Positions 36,115-45,084 of a DNA stretch of 64,000 nt are shown here, piece after piece (positions within the stretch are counted from its first letter, which is position 1; each line of letters starts with the position of its first letter). The DNA is taken from assembly GCA_050008465.1 (NCBI GenBank), contig JBEKMO010000014.1, positions 1 through 64,000 of the forward strand, given 5' to 3'. Under the pieces are notes generated by a model. That model had not been told where the DNA came from and did no database searches. It saw only the letters and a list, made by a program, of their open reading frames with translations. Made by a program: the position numbers and the translations under genes. The stretch is from Fen-330 sp050008465 (GTDB lineage: Bacteria; Acidobacteriota; Terriglobia; Bryobacterales; Bryobacteraceae).

Positions 36115-36141
36115 GGGGACAAGGCTGGAGGCTTGTCCTAC
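36115..36141. repeat. Palindrome GGACAAG/CTTGTCC over a stop codon
   Basis: GGACAAG (36117-36123) pairs with CTTGTCC (36132-36138), core GCTGGAGG, ending CCTAC. The CTA at 36138-36140 is the TAG stop of the minus-strand hybrid kinase. Same element family as 31005-31028 and 45085-45110. Confidence 0.65.
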
Positions 36142-37883
36142 GTACGGTTGTCGAGGATGGTGCGGACTTTGTGCGCGAGGGCGGCGGGGGTGAAGGGTTT
36201 CTTGAGCAGCGCGGTTTGGGGGCAGCGGGCCACGGCTGCGTCTTCGGTATAGCCCGAGATGAAGAGCACTTTCATGTCCGGGCGGGCAGGGGCCAGACGG
36301 TCGGCCAATTCCCGGCCGCTCATGCGCGGCATCACTACGTCGGTGAGCAGCAGGTCGATCTTGCCGGGGTGGCGCCGGGAGTGCTCGAGGGCCTCTTCGG
36401 GCCGAGAAGCCTGGAGTACGACATATCCGTGCTGAGAGAGCACTTCGTGCACCAGTTTGCGGACCGCGTCCTCATCTTCCACCAGCAGTATGGTCTCGGT
36501 GCCGCGCTCGTCGGAGACGGCAGGGGAGGGTTGCCGCGGCGGCTCGGGGAGGTCCTCGACGCGGGGCAGATAGATGCTGATGGTGGCGCCTTGGCCGGGC
36601 TGGCTGGCGACCAGGATTTCGCCCGCGCTGCGCTTGACGATGGCGTAGACCGTGGACATGCCGAGGCCCGTTCCCTTGCCGTGTTCCTTGGTGGTAAAGA
36701 AGGGCTCGAACATGTGGACCTTGGTGTCGTCGTCAATGCCCTGGCCGGTGTCGGCCACCGACAGCAACACATAGGGACCGGGCGATAGGGCGGGGTGGGC
36801 CAGATCATGCTCGGGGCGGATCTCGAGGTTGGCGGTGCGGATGGTGATCCGGCCGCCGGCGAGCATAGCATCGCGGGCGTTCACCACCAGGTTCAGGATC
36901 ACCTGCTCGATCTGTGCAGGGTCGGCTCGTATCTTGCCCAGCTCGGAGCTCAGCTCGGCGACCAATTCGATGTCCTCGCCAATGACCCGGCGCAACATGC
37001 GATCCATCTTGGACACGGCGGAGGTGAGGTCCAGGACGACCGGCCGGGCAACCTGGTGGCGGCTGAAAGTCAGTAGCTGGCTGGTGAGCGCGGAAGCCCG
37101 TTCGACCGTGCGAAGGATCTCCTCAACGCTGGCCCGCGGCGCTTCGGCAGTTCCAATCTCATCCAAGAGCATGTAGCCGTAGCCGGTGATGACGGTCAGG
37201 AGATTGTTGAAGTCGTGCGCGACGCCGCCGGCCAGGCGGCCGACCGCCTCCATTTTCTGAGATTGGCGGAGCCGCTCTTCCAGTAGGCTTCGCTCGCTCG
37301 CGTCGGCCGCGAGGGCGATGAAGCCGGTGGGAGCGCCAGAGGGTCCGCGGAGCGGAGCGGTCCACATGCTGATGGTGACCGAGGAGCCGTCCTTCCTGCG
37401 TTGAGTCACTTCGAGCCCGTTCATCCTCAAGCCCCGCTTGCCGCGCTCAATCCGATCCTGGAAGACCCCGAGATCGCGATCCTCGATGAGCGGCAGCCGC
37501 CGGCCGAGCGCCTCTTGCTGACTCCATCCGAACATGCGTTCGGCGGCGGGGTTCCAGCTTGTGACGTTGCCTTCCAGATCGAAGGCGAAGATCGCCAGCG
37601 GGGAAGCGTGGATGATAGTTCCGAGGGCCTCGTTGGCCTGGCGCAGAGCCTCGTGCGCGGTCTGCAACGATTCCTCGGCACGCTTGCGCCCGGTGATATC
37701 CGCCATCACGCCGCGCCAGAGCAGTCCCCAGGCGGCCAGCATCAGCGCCACGGCGGCGGCCGCCAGAGCGACGGGGGCGCGCGCGTCGGGCGCAAGCTGG
37801 ACGCACCAGAAGAACGCAAACAGCGCCAGCGTTGCGCTCAAGGCGATCAAGAAGGACTGTAGTCCGAATTTTGTCCGCAGCAT
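36138..37883 (-). CDS. Membrane hybrid histidine kinase (PAS-HisKA-HATPase-REC)
   Basis: A 581-aa hybrid sensor kinase. Two N-terminal membrane helices (about 11-30 and 37-56) are separated by a very short loop, then a coiled segment, a PAS domain (about 85-195; IIHASPLAIFAFDLEGNV), HisKA with the phospho-His in GGVAHDFNNLLTVI (H223), the HATPase with NLVVNARDAM, DTGQGID and GKGTGLGMSTV, and a C-terminal receiver (about 460-581) with phospho-acceptor D515 in LLLTDVVMP. The FNNLLTVI type is typical of NtrB-like and hybrid kinases. No cognate output gene is adjacent. The minimal periplasmic loop suggests cytosolic or membrane sensing through PAS. Confidence 0.93.
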   Translation of the reverse strand: MLRTKFGLQSFLIALSATLALFAFFWCVQLAPDARAPVALAAAAVALMLAAWGLLWRGVMADITGRKRAEESLQTAHEALRQANEALGTIIHASPLAIFAFDLEGNVTSWNPAAERMFGWSQQEALGRRLPLIEDRDLGVFQDRIERGKRGLRMNGLEVTQRRKDGSSVTISMWTAPLRGPSGAPTGFIALAADASERSLLEERLRQSQKMEAVGRLAGGVAHDFNNLLTVITGYGYMLLDEIGTAEAPRASVEEILRTVERASALTSQLLTFSRHQVARPVVLDLTSAVSKMDRMLRRVIGEDIELVAELSSELGKIRADPAQIEQVILNLVVNARDAMLAGGRITIRTANLEIRPEHDLAHPALSPGPYVLLSVADTGQGIDDDTKVHMFEPFFTTKEHGKGTGLGMSTVYAIVKRSAGEILVASQPGQGATISIYLPRVEDLPEPPRQPSPAVSDERGTETILLVEDEDAVRKLVHEVLSQHGYVVLQASRPEEALEHSRRHPGKIDLLLTDVVMPRMSGRELADRLAPARPDMKVLFISGYTEDAAVARCPQTALLKKPFTPAALAHKVRTILDNRT

Positions 37884-38000
37884 GCAGAGTACAGCGCGCG
37901 CCGGTACGAATTCGGGCGCCTCAAATAGTATAGGGCTTGTGGGCGTGGCGGCGCAGCAGTCTCGGGCGCATCCGGCATGCAGCCAGGACCAGGCTGAGCC

Positions 38001-39242
38001 TTACCCCACTTTGTAGATGGTGAGGCCGGAGAGCAGCTTGGGGTAGAAGTCCGTCGATTTCTGGGGCATGACACCGCCGGCGAAGGCAATGCGGGCCACC
38101 TCGGAGACGGGGACCGGATGGAGCAGGAAGGCCAGTTGGGCGGCGCCGGAGCGCACCTGTTCGAGGGCGGCGTCGAGCCCGCGCACGTAGCGGAGGTGAC
38201 GCTGCTCGCGGACGTCGGCCTCATCCAACCCCAGCAGGTTATCGAGCACGGCCTGGTGGAGGAAGCTCACATCCAGTTGGCCCGGGTCGCGGGGAGCGTC
38301 CAGCAAGTACAGGCCGCCGGAGAGCGCCAGGCCGAGGCGGATCGCCTCCGGGCGCTCGTCGGCCCAGGCGCGGCGCAGGGCCTCGAGGGATTCCAGGGGC
38401 GTGACGTGGAAGCGCTGCCCGGCGGCGCTCAGGAAGGCGCTGGCGTCGAACCGGCTGAGGCCGTGGACCACGCGGTGCGTGGCCAGGATCCTGAGGCCGT
38501 CGGAGTGCAGGTTAACGAAGGTCATCATCACCTTACGCGCGCCCTCCAGATCGGGATTCTGGTTGCGAAAGGCGAGCGCCGTCTCGTAGCGGTGATGGCC
38601 GTCGGCGATCAGCAGCCGCTGGTCCGCCATGAGTTGCTGAATCCGGGCGATCAACCGCGGGTCGGAGATCTTCCACAACCGGTGGCTAGCCTGATACTCG
38701 TCGGCGACCTCGAGTGGCGGGGCGGCCTGCGCGACACCGTCCAGGATGCGGTCGATTTCGCCGAGCGGGTCGGGGTAGAGCATGAAGAGCTGACCGGCGT
38801 GGGCGCGGGTGTGGCGGAGCAGCTCGAGGCGGTCCTGCTTGGGGCCCGAAAGGGTCTGCTCGTGGCGGTGGACGGTGCCCTCGGCGTAGTCTTCGACGGC
38901 GCCCAGGGCGATGAAGCCTTTGCGCAGCAGGCGCTCGCCGGTGTCCGGGGAGGAGAACTCCTGGAAGCAGGCGAACAAGCCCGGCTCGGCGTCCTGGGCC
39001 AGGATGCCGGTCGAGATCCAGTCGCTCAGATAGCGGGCGGCGCGGGTGTAGACGTTCTCGGTTTCGGAATCCGAGGGGAACCGTTCACCCAGAATGACGC
39101 GCACCAGGTTGTATGGGCTGAGCGAGAGATACCGCGCGCGCATCTGCGGGGTGATCTTGTCATAGGGCTGGGTGAGGAGGTTGGCGAGCGGCCCGGCTTT
39201 CTGGGTGTAGCGATAGGGTTGGAACGGGAAGATCTTGGCCAT
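38001..39242 (-). CDS. DUF1015-family protein
   Basis: A 413-aa soluble protein of the DUF1015 family, recognised by KIFPFQPYRYT, the YDKITPQMRARY region, DGHHRYETALAF and the conserved C-terminal FYPKLLSGLTIYKVG. The function is unknown; a ParB-like fold and nucleotide binding have been suggested for relatives, which I cannot confirm here. The ATG at 39242 (MAKIFPFQPYRY) is preferred to an earlier ATG because the extra residues are not family-like. It stands alone between the hybrid kinase and the TadG-like gene, on the same strand. Confidence 0.85.
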   Translation of the reverse strand: MAKIFPFQPYRYTQKAGPLANLLTQPYDKITPQMRARYLSLSPYNLVRVILGERFPSDSETENVYTRAARYLSDWISTGILAQDAEPGLFACFQEFSSPDTGERLLRKGFIALGAVEDYAEGTVHRHEQTLSGPKQDRLELLRHTRAHAGQLFMLYPDPLGEIDRILDGVAQAAPPLEVADEYQASHRLWKISDPRLIARIQQLMADQRLLIADGHHRYETALAFRNQNPDLEGARKVMMTFVNLHSDGLRILATHRVVHGLSRFDASAFLSAAGQRFHVTPLESLEALRRAWADERPEAIRLGLALSGGLYLLDAPRDPGQLDVSFLHQAVLDNLLGLDEADVREQRHLRYVRGLDAALEQVRSGAAQLAFLLHPVPVSEVARIAFAGGVMPQKSTDFYPKLLSGLTIYKVG

Positions 39243-39295
39243 GGGTGCGATTCTCGATTTTCGCACACCCAAGCGTGGCGATCAGCTCCGGGCGC

Positions 39296-41062
39296 TTAAT
39301 GGCTCAGTCTCAGGAGTTCGGATTGCACCTGCTGGAAGGCGTAACCAATCGAGCCCGGCCCGGCGTCGTAGTACATGCCGGTTGTGGAATTGGGGTCATA
39401 GTCGCTGGAGAGGTACTGCCCATAGGCGTCATGCGCCCAGTCTGCAAAGTCCTTATTCGTGTTCGCGAGACGCTTCAGCAACGCCTTGTCGACGTCCTCT
39501 TTCCCGTGGTAGCCGATGCAGTAGATTGTCGGGAGCAGGTTCGTGTCCCCGCGGATCCGCTTGCCCGCATTGAAAGTAGTGTTCCAGGACGCCAGCCCGA
39601 TCTGATACGCGTTGTTGACCGAGTTCATGTTCAAGTTGACATTGGCGTTGTGATAGAGTAATGAGTTCCGGTAATCGATGGTATTGGTCTTGTTTCCGTA
39701 GAGGTCCTCTGTGGGGAAACTGCTCAAATCAGCATTCGAGAGGCTGGTCCACGTGGGATCGGCCCTGAACTGGCAGCCTTGGCTATTGGTCTGAACTGGC
39801 CAGTAGTGGCCGTAGCTGTCGAGGTAGTCGCGGTCGGGATTGGAGAGCCAACCGTTCACGTCGGTGGCGAGTTGGGTCGGGGTCGGACTCGCGAGCGGGA
39901 CCGACCCAGGAGGGTACGGGGAATTCTTCATCAGCGGAAAGATTCCAATGGCGTTGTTGACGTTGCCGAAGCTGGCAGTCTGCGTCATCCAGCCAATAAT
40001 CGGGTTGAGGGGGGTATTCCAGTTTGCGCAGCCGGCGTTCTTGACCACGTTGGCGGAACCCGTGGAAGCGGTGTCGCCAGGGTAGAGAGAAACTGCCGGG
40101 TTCCCGTTGTAGCTCGCCGTGAAGGAACTTGGCATGCCGTCGGTAAACAGCACGATCACGTTGTAGTAGAGCGGCTGCGGGGTCTTGGTGAGCTCCTTGT
40201 AAGCCAGAATAAGCGCTTCGGCCATCCCGGTGGCGGAACCGGCCGCGAGGTAGCTGCCGACCTGGTCTACGATGTTCGGCGTGCCCGTCTTGAAATGCTG
40301 GTCCGGGCCAGTGCCGCTATCGGGGAGATTGTAGTTCCGCGGGGGATAGGCGACGAGGGCACTGCCGCCAAAGATAACCAGTCCCATTTGGTCGCGGGAT
40401 TCGTCGAAGTTAACCACAAAACCGTACCGCGGGTCGGAGTTCGATACGGCATCCTTCAGGGCATCGATCGGACAGGTCGGAGAGCAAGGCAAATTCATCG
40501 AGTTCGACCGGTCCAGAACGAGCACCAGGCGGACCCAGCGGCGCGCGGCCTGCCCCGCGGCGCCCACGGCGGAGGTCGTACTGAAGTGCCCCGAGGCGTC
40601 CTTTATCGTGCGGGCGAACAGCAGCGGCACGGTTACACTCGCGGTGACAGTGACGAAAATCTCCCTGGAATCGGGGGGCTGCCACAGGATACAGCCGCCA
40701 TTGCCAGCACTCAAATTGTTGTTGATGTTGGCGCAGGTGCCCTCCGCGATTGTGGGCGCGGAGGTCACCCCCCAGTAATTCAGGGGGAGATTGGCGTTCA
40801 AGAACTGGTGCGCGACGGTATTCATCCTGGTGGCCTGAGCACTAAGAGATACCGCGCCCGAGATGGAGCGCCCAGCGGCCAGCACGGCGCCGTCAACGGC
40901 CCCTTGGAGCTTGGACTTGACCACGTACAACATCGTCAGGTCGATGGCCAGGGCCACCATGGGCAGCAGGACGGACATCAGCATCAGCGTCAGCAGGATT
41001 AGGGCCACGCCTGCCTGCTGTTCCCGACGCGGGGAGTTCGCTTGCATCTCGCTCATATGCAC
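39296..41062 (-). CDS. TadG-like protein with VWA domain
   Basis: A 588-aa protein with one N-terminal membrane helix (about 18-42, preceded by REQQAGVALILLTL, the TadE/G-like N-terminal pattern), then a Ser/Asn-rich stretch and a von Willebrand A domain. The MIDAS motif is D184-x-S186-x-S188 (VLDRSNSM), with IVLFTDGMPSS later, so metal-dependent binding of a partner is likely. Tad minor pilin/tip proteins carry such domains. It follows two TadE-like genes, 4 bp after the nearest. Its C-terminal region (FNAGKRIRGDTNLLP) is nearly identical to a gene fragment at 45102-45377. Confidence 0.88.
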   Translation of the reverse strand: MHMSEMQANSPRREQQAGVALILLTLMLMSVLLPMVALAIDLTMLYVVKSKLQGAVDGAVLAAGRSISGAVSLSAQATRMNTVAHQFLNANLPLNYWGVTSAPTIAEGTCANINNNLSAGNGGCILWQPPDSREIFVTVTASVTVPLLFARTIKDASGHFSTTSAVGAAGQAARRWVRLVLVLDRSNSMNLPCSPTCPIDALKDAVSNSDPRYGFVVNFDESRDQMGLVIFGGSALVAYPPRNYNLPDSGTGPDQHFKTGTPNIVDQVGSYLAAGSATGMAEALILAYKELTKTPQPLYYNVIVLFTDGMPSSFTASYNGNPAVSLYPGDTASTGSANVVKNAGCANWNTPLNPIIGWMTQTASFGNVNNAIGIFPLMKNSPYPPGSVPLASPTPTQLATDVNGWLSNPDRDYLDSYGHYWPVQTNSQGCQFRADPTWTSLSNADLSSFPTEDLYGNKTNTIDYRNSLLYHNANVNLNMNSVNNAYQIGLASWNTTFNAGKRIRGDTNLLPTIYCIGYHGKEDVDKALLKRLANTNKDFADWAHDAYGQYLSSDYDPNSTTGMYYDAGPGSIGYAFQQVQSELLRLSH

Positions 41063-41066
41063 ACCC

Positions 41067-41828
41067 TCAGAAAAGTGTTACCACGTAAATGCCGGCGTTG
41101 TTGCGGAACGGGGGAAACGGTGTGGACCTGAAAGACGCTTCGACCAAGTAAGCCGAGGTGCCGGCCCCATAACCTACCGGCAGCTTGTTTGCATCAACCA
41201 GGGGGTAGCCTGAACCGTCTGTCGCGATAGTGAGCAAGTTAAAGGTGCTCTTCAACTTCAATGCGTTGTCGGTAAGGTAGACGGGGTAAGTGTAGGTGAC
41301 CCCGGCATTAGTTATTGTGGCCGAAACGACGTTGCCCCCGTCATCGAAATCGGCGGCGGGCATTGGGTCCGTCGTGAAGCGGCTGGATGTCATCAGCGAA
41401 GTGTCGCCGATGGTAGACCGCTGCGCCACGACCCACTTTGCCAGGTTGGTGCAGGTCACGCCGCTGCTCGTGAGCGTGTCGCATTCCCGCTGCGAAATGA
41501 ACTTGATCGTGGTGAGGATGATCAGCCCACTGCCGCCGGACGTTTGCAGGTTCAATTCTTTGCCCAGGCGCGCGATCAAGGCCCGGTTGGTTGCGTCGTT
41601 CGGGAGATTCGGCGAGGTCGAGAAAGTCATCCCGCCCGCGTACAAGTTGGAGACGTCCCGCGCCACCTGGACGGCCTGCATAGCTCTGATAAGCTCCGCG
41701 CCGTAAACCAATGTGCCCAGCAGCAGGGGGACCCAAAGCAGCGACGTCAGGGCGAACTCGATGGTCGCCACGCCCGATTCAGTTCGGTTGGTCTTGGACA
41801 TTTCCATCCTCCCGGGCATGCGCTTCAC
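41067..41828 (-). CDS. TadE-like pilus assembly protein
   Basis: A 253-aa protein with the TadE N-terminus: a short polar stretch ending ESGVATIEFALTSLLWVPLLLG and a single membrane helix (about 24-44), followed by a Thr/Ser-rich periplasmic domain. The conserved Glu in TIEFA is typical of TadE and pseudopilins. The start overlaps the previous stop by 4 nt (ATGA). A second ATG (41798, MSKTNRTESG) has a GGAGG box at good spacing and may be the real start. Product localisation is probably the inner membrane/periplasm. Confidence 0.85.
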   Translation of the reverse strand: MKRMPGRMEMSKTNRTESGVATIEFALTSLLWVPLLLGTLVYGAELIRAMQAVQVARDVSNLYAGGMTFSTSPNLPNDATNRALIARLGKELNLQTSGGSGLIILTTIKFISQRECDTLTSSGVTCTNLAKWVVAQRSTIGDTSLMTSSRFTTDPMPAADFDDGGNVVSATITNAGVTYTYPVYLTDNALKLKSTFNLLTIATDGSGYPLVDANKLPVGYGAGTSAYLVEASFRSTPFPPFRNNAGIYVVTLF

Positions 41829-42316
41829 TCCATTCGGTCCAATGACCGGGCCGTGAACCAGAACGGCTTCGGGTCGTGGAATACATAAAGCAGGGGCCTG
41901 GCGGGATAGTTTTCCACCGACACTTCCACGAGGTTGCCCGTCCCGTTGGCACAGTCAACGTTAAAGGTACAAGCATCGGATACGGTCAAGGGCGTGCTGG
42001 TGTGCTTTGGATCGTACCAGTTGACAGTAATCAGAGCGTTTTTCCCGGTCAGGAACCCGAAGGAGAACTGCTGCACCCTAGCCTGGATCGCCGTCACGTT
42101 CTCCACCGGCTTGCCTTTAAAGTCGCGCGCGGTCACGGCCGCATAGCGCGCCCCCTCGCGCACGGAGGTCTGGAGGTTGGCCCGGCAGAACACCATCCAG
42201 GCGATGTCGATGGTAAGGAACAGGAAGCCGAGAATGCCGAAGAGCATGAGAGTGAACTCGATGACCTCGCTTCCTCTTTCTCGCGCCTTCCGACGACCTG
42301 CTGTGTTTCGAACCAT
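41825..42316 (-). CDS. TadE-like pseudopilin
   Basis: A 163-aa protein beginning MVRNTAGRRKARERGSEVIEF, then one membrane helix and a beta-rich periplasmic domain with SVREGARYAAV, the TadE/TadF signature. The ATG at 42316 is chosen because a GAGGAG ribosome binding site lies 7 nt upstream; an earlier in-frame ATG has no such site. First gene of the three-gene tad-like unit. No tadA/B/C, cpaA or secretin gene accompanies it in this window. Confidence 0.85.
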   Translation of the reverse strand: MVRNTAGRRKARERGSEVIEFTLMLFGILGFLFLTIDIAWMVFCRANLQTSVREGARYAAVTARDFKGKPVENVTAIQARVQQFSFGFLTGKNALITVNWYDPKHTSTPLTVSDACTFNVDCANGTGNLVEVSVENYPARPLLYVFHDPKPFWFTARSLDRME

Positions 42317-42576
42317 GTGGCACTCCTCACGCCTGCCCGCGGACTCCAAATCCTTCGTGGCGCACGAGTGCGTGCGCTACGCATCGAACCAGGGATTCAC
42401 CCTAGATCGTGTTGTCAGTACTGAGGACGATTGAGGACCCAGGATTCTTTACACGGCGGAGGGAAGAAGTGCTTTTCTTTGAACAAGCGGCAGCAGGAGA
42501 GCAAGGGGGTTCATAGTACGGTAATAACCAAAGTAAATATACCCAACGGGCGCGCCACGTACTAAGATCAAAGCCA
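42317..42576. other. Divergent intergenic region, tad unit / ECF sigma
   Basis: 260 bp between two divergent operons. AT-rich near 42520-42545. A near-palindromic run GTGGCGCACGAGTGCGTGCGC (42358-42378, imperfect) is present. No tRNA or ORF worth naming. Both promoters must lie here, so co-regulation of the tad-like genes and the sigma factor is plausible. Confidence 0.4.
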
Positions 42577-43155
42577 GTGACCGAGAGTCGACCTTCGCCC
42601 GAAGGGGCGTGTACGTGTGCGGAGACGATCGAGCAGGAGGTGGTCCGGCTCTATCGGGAGAACGCGGCTGGGCTGTTCCGATATGGGATCGTGCTGGCGA
42701 AGAACCGTGAGGCGGCGCAGGATGCGGTGCAGGAGGCCTTCCTGCGCTACTTTATGGCGCGCAGCGGGGGCCAACCGGTGGAGCGGCCCAAGGCGTGGCT
42801 GTTCCAGGTAGTGCGGAATTTTCTGCTGGATGCATTGAAGGCCTCGAGTGCGCGCAAGGAAGTCGGGTTGGAGGCGGTGGGCCGGTGGGCCGATAAGAGG
42901 CCAGATCCGGAGTCCGAGTACCGGTTTGCGGAAATGTCGCGGCGGCTATGGGAACTTCTGAGCCCGCGAGAGCTGGAGTGCTTCCGGCTGCGGGCTGAAG
43001 GATTGCGCTACGACGAAATCGCGGCCGTGCTTACGCTGCGCTCGGGCACAGTTGGGGCGCTGCTGGCGCGGGTCCAAAAGAAGATGCGCGAGGATCGCAG
43101 GGCGCCGGTGCGGGCGAGTCTTTTTGCCAAGCGGGAAGTTCCTTATGCACCCTGA
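42577..43155 (+). CDS. ECF RNA polymerase sigma factor
   Basis: Extracytoplasmic-function sigma factor of 192 aa with region 2 (about 20-85; DAVQEAFLRYF and KAWLFQVVRNFLLD) and region 4 (about 118-178; LSPRELECFRLRAEGLRYDEIAAVL), which binds the -35. The start is a GTG at 42577. Its 3' end overlaps the anti-sigma gene by 11 nt, a typical pair. It may control its own operon or the divergent tad-like genes. Confidence 0.93.
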   Translation: MTESRPSPEGACTCAETIEQEVVRLYRENAAGLFRYGIVLAKNREAAQDAVQEAFLRYFMARSGGQPVERPKAWLFQVVRNFLLDALKASSARKEVGLEAVGRWADKRPDPESEYRFAEMSRRLWELLSPRELECFRLRAEGLRYDEIAAVLTLRSGTVGALLARVQKKMREDRRAPVRASLFAKREVPYAP

Positions 43156-43648
43156 TCCGGGCAGGCTGGCGGCATATAGAGACCGGGAGTTGAGCGAGCC
43201 GGAGGCGCGCGATGTGGCGCGCCACCTGGAGACCTGTCCCAGATGCGCTCGGGAGGCGGAAACGGCCTCGGAGGAGTGGGAGCTGTCGCTGGCCGCCGAT
43301 GCGCAGTTCCGCTCGCAGTGCGTCCCGCCAGCCGACGGGTTGGAGCAGGTGCTAGGCCTCATTCAGGAGTGGAGGCGGTCGGCTGCGGCGGAGGGCGTTG
43401 AGGGGCAGGCATCGAGTCTGGCCGAGCTGAGGCGCAGGATCGGCGCGCAACTGGAACTATACTTCGGTTCCGAGACGGCGGTGCTGCTGGAGAGCATTGC
43501 TTGTTCCCGGGGTCCGGCGGACAATCTGATTACCGCCGTTGAGCCGCTGCTCACTGCATTCCTGGGGCGCAGGGCCGCCGGCGTGTTGATACGGCGTATC
43601 CTCGAGGGGAGCGACCAGCGGTTGTGCCTCAGCCCAGAAACGGCGTAG
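43145..43648 (+). CDS. Zinc-finger anti-sigma factor
   Basis: A 167-aa protein whose N-terminal domain has the HX3CX2C zinc-binding anti-sigma motif (H27, C31, C34; RHLETCPRC). The rest is helical and soluble, with no membrane helix, so the signal is likely cytosolic or passed by another protein. It overlaps the sigma gene (start at 43145). The membrane-protein gene starts on its stop codon, suggesting a three-gene signalling unit. Confidence 0.85.
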   Translation: MHPDPGRLAAYRDRELSEPEARDVARHLETCPRCAREAETASEEWELSLAADAQFRSQCVPPADGLEQVLGLIQEWRRSAAAEGVEGQASSLAELRRRIGAQLELYFGSETAVLLESIACSRGPADNLITAVEPLLTAFLGRRAAGVLIRRILEGSDQRLCLSPETA

Positions 43649-44532
43649 TGCTCAAGGCGATTGAGCGAGCGCGTCTGCTGGTTGGGAAGGTCTCACTGCC
43701 CAATGTGGTCGTTGGGGCGACGGCTGCGGCCCTGGTGGGCGGTGTGGTGTCGGTGCTGTGGCTGGCTACGGGCCAAGCCGAGGGGCTGCCGCTGTTTTTC
43801 AGGTATCCGGGCACGCTGACCGTGATCGCCTTGAACCTGGCGGGATTGGTGCTGAGCATGGTGGCCCGGCGGCAGTTCTCGCGGGGCGAGCCGATGCGGC
43901 TGGTATGGTCCGTGCTGGCGGTGGCGGCAGCATGCAGTCTGACGAGCGGGGTCCTCTCCCAGGTGGCTGGCGAGAATTGGCGGCGGGCCAGGCTGATCCT
44001 GGGTGGACCAGTGCAGACGGTGCTGCTGGCGTTGGGACTCGCGCTGGCGCTGGGGATCTACCGGCAGAGTGGCATCCGGAGCCGCCCGCGGATCCCGGAT
44101 TGGCTGTTGATGGTTGTCGTGGCTGGCTTTTGCGGCTGGGAGATCTACGACGAGTCCCTGCTACAAGCGCCCGGGAGCCCGCTGAGCTTCCAGCAGGCGG
44201 TTAGTCTCGTCAACGACCCGCTGCTGAGCCTGTTGCTGATCGAGGCCATCCTGATCCGCCGCTCGGCGCTGAAGATGGGCCGGGGGTTGATCGCCCGATG
44301 CTGGGGTGCGTTCACGGCGGGGATCTTCCTGACGTTCGTGGGCGACATCGCGGTGTGGATCTCCGGGCACAGCCCGCTCCCGGTACCGCTGACCGCCACC
44401 ACCTGGTACCTGTGGTTCCTGGCGAGTGGGGCATACGCTCTGGCGCCGGCGTGCCAAGTGGAAGCCTGCCGCCGTGCCGGCAGTTCCCTCGCGGCGCCGC
44501 TTTCCGGCCGAAGCGCGATACCGGCGGCGTGA
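43648..44532 (+). CDS. Eight-helix membrane protein, unknown
   Basis: Integral membrane protein of about 294 aa with eight hydrophobic segments (first at VVVGATAAALVGGVVSVLW, last at YLWFLASGAYAL). No family recognised; it does not look like a transporter of known type. The GTG at 43648 overlaps the previous TAG by one base (TAGTG), indicating coupled translation; an earlier GTG at 43624 is also possible. Given its neighbours it could be the membrane sensor or target of the ECF system, which is inference. Confidence 0.75.
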   Translation: MLKAIERARLLVGKVSLPNVVVGATAAALVGGVVSVLWLATGQAEGLPLFFRYPGTLTVIALNLAGLVLSMVARRQFSRGEPMRLVWSVLAVAAACSLTSGVLSQVAGENWRRARLILGGPVQTVLLALGLALALGIYRQSGIRSRPRIPDWLLMVVVAGFCGWEIYDESLLQAPGSPLSFQQAVSLVNDPLLSLLLIEAILIRRSALKMGRGLIARCWGAFTAGIFLTFVGDIAVWISGHSPLPVPLTATTWYLWFLASGAYALAPACQVEACRRAGSSLAAPLSGRSAIPAA

Positions 44533-45011
44533 GTCCGCGACAATCGCGCGAGGGGGGCGACGAGGCAATCCGTGTGGCACGCCGCCACCTGGAGATGGAT
44601 CCGCAGTTCTTCCCCGCCAGAGACATCATCGGTCTGTGCGAGGCACAGAGAGGCAGATTCGCGTAGGCGATTTCCGAATTCGAGAAAGCGGCGGCACAGG
44701 GAGGCCGTTCGCCGACGACTCTCGGCCCGCTGGGTAACGCGCTGGCCCGCTCCGGACGGCTGGCTGAAGCGCGCTCGGTCCTGGCGGAGGTCGAGTCCAT
44801 TCAGAAGGCTGGGGGCATCGCAGGCGTCGCACTGGCGATGATCCACACAGGCCTGGGCGAGAGAAAGCAGGGCATTGAGTCGCTGCGCCAGGCTGCCGAT
44901 GCCCACGACACCGATGTGACCTTCATGGGGGTGGACCCGGTCTTCGACCCGCTTCGGGGAGAGCCAGAATTCCGGGCGCTTTGCGCGCGGCTGGGGTCTG
45001 CTGGCTGTTGA
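44530..45011 (+). pseudogene. TPR-protein C-terminal remnant with amber codon
   Basis: One frame reads EAIRVARRHLEMDPQFFPA, then GLCEAQRGRFA, an in-frame TAG (44664-44666), and then AISEFEKAAAQG, LGPLGNALARSGRLAEA and the end VDPVFDPLRGEPEFRALCARLG before TGA at 45009-45011. That ending is the usual C-terminus of TPR-containing kinases and transcription regulators of Acidobacteriota. The TAG replaces what is probably a GAG glutamate codon (GRFAEAI...). The 5' part is missing. A dead fragment, apparently inserted or left beside the membrane-protein gene. Confidence 0.7.
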
Positions 45012-45084
45012 GAAACGGCGACAGCCGGTGTTATGGCGTGTGCACCAGCCCGGAGGATGAGAATGGGCGGGAGGGGCAACCTTC

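Noticed and set aside
42330..42410. tRNA-like words (GGACTCCAAATCC, and GGTTCGA on the minus strand)
   Set aside because: The anticodon stem would have only about three pairs, and no acceptor or D-arm stems can be drawn around these words.
44664..44666. Amber codon read through as a non-standard amino acid
   Set aside because: The fragment lacks a 5' half and sits among other pseudogenes, so decay is simpler.
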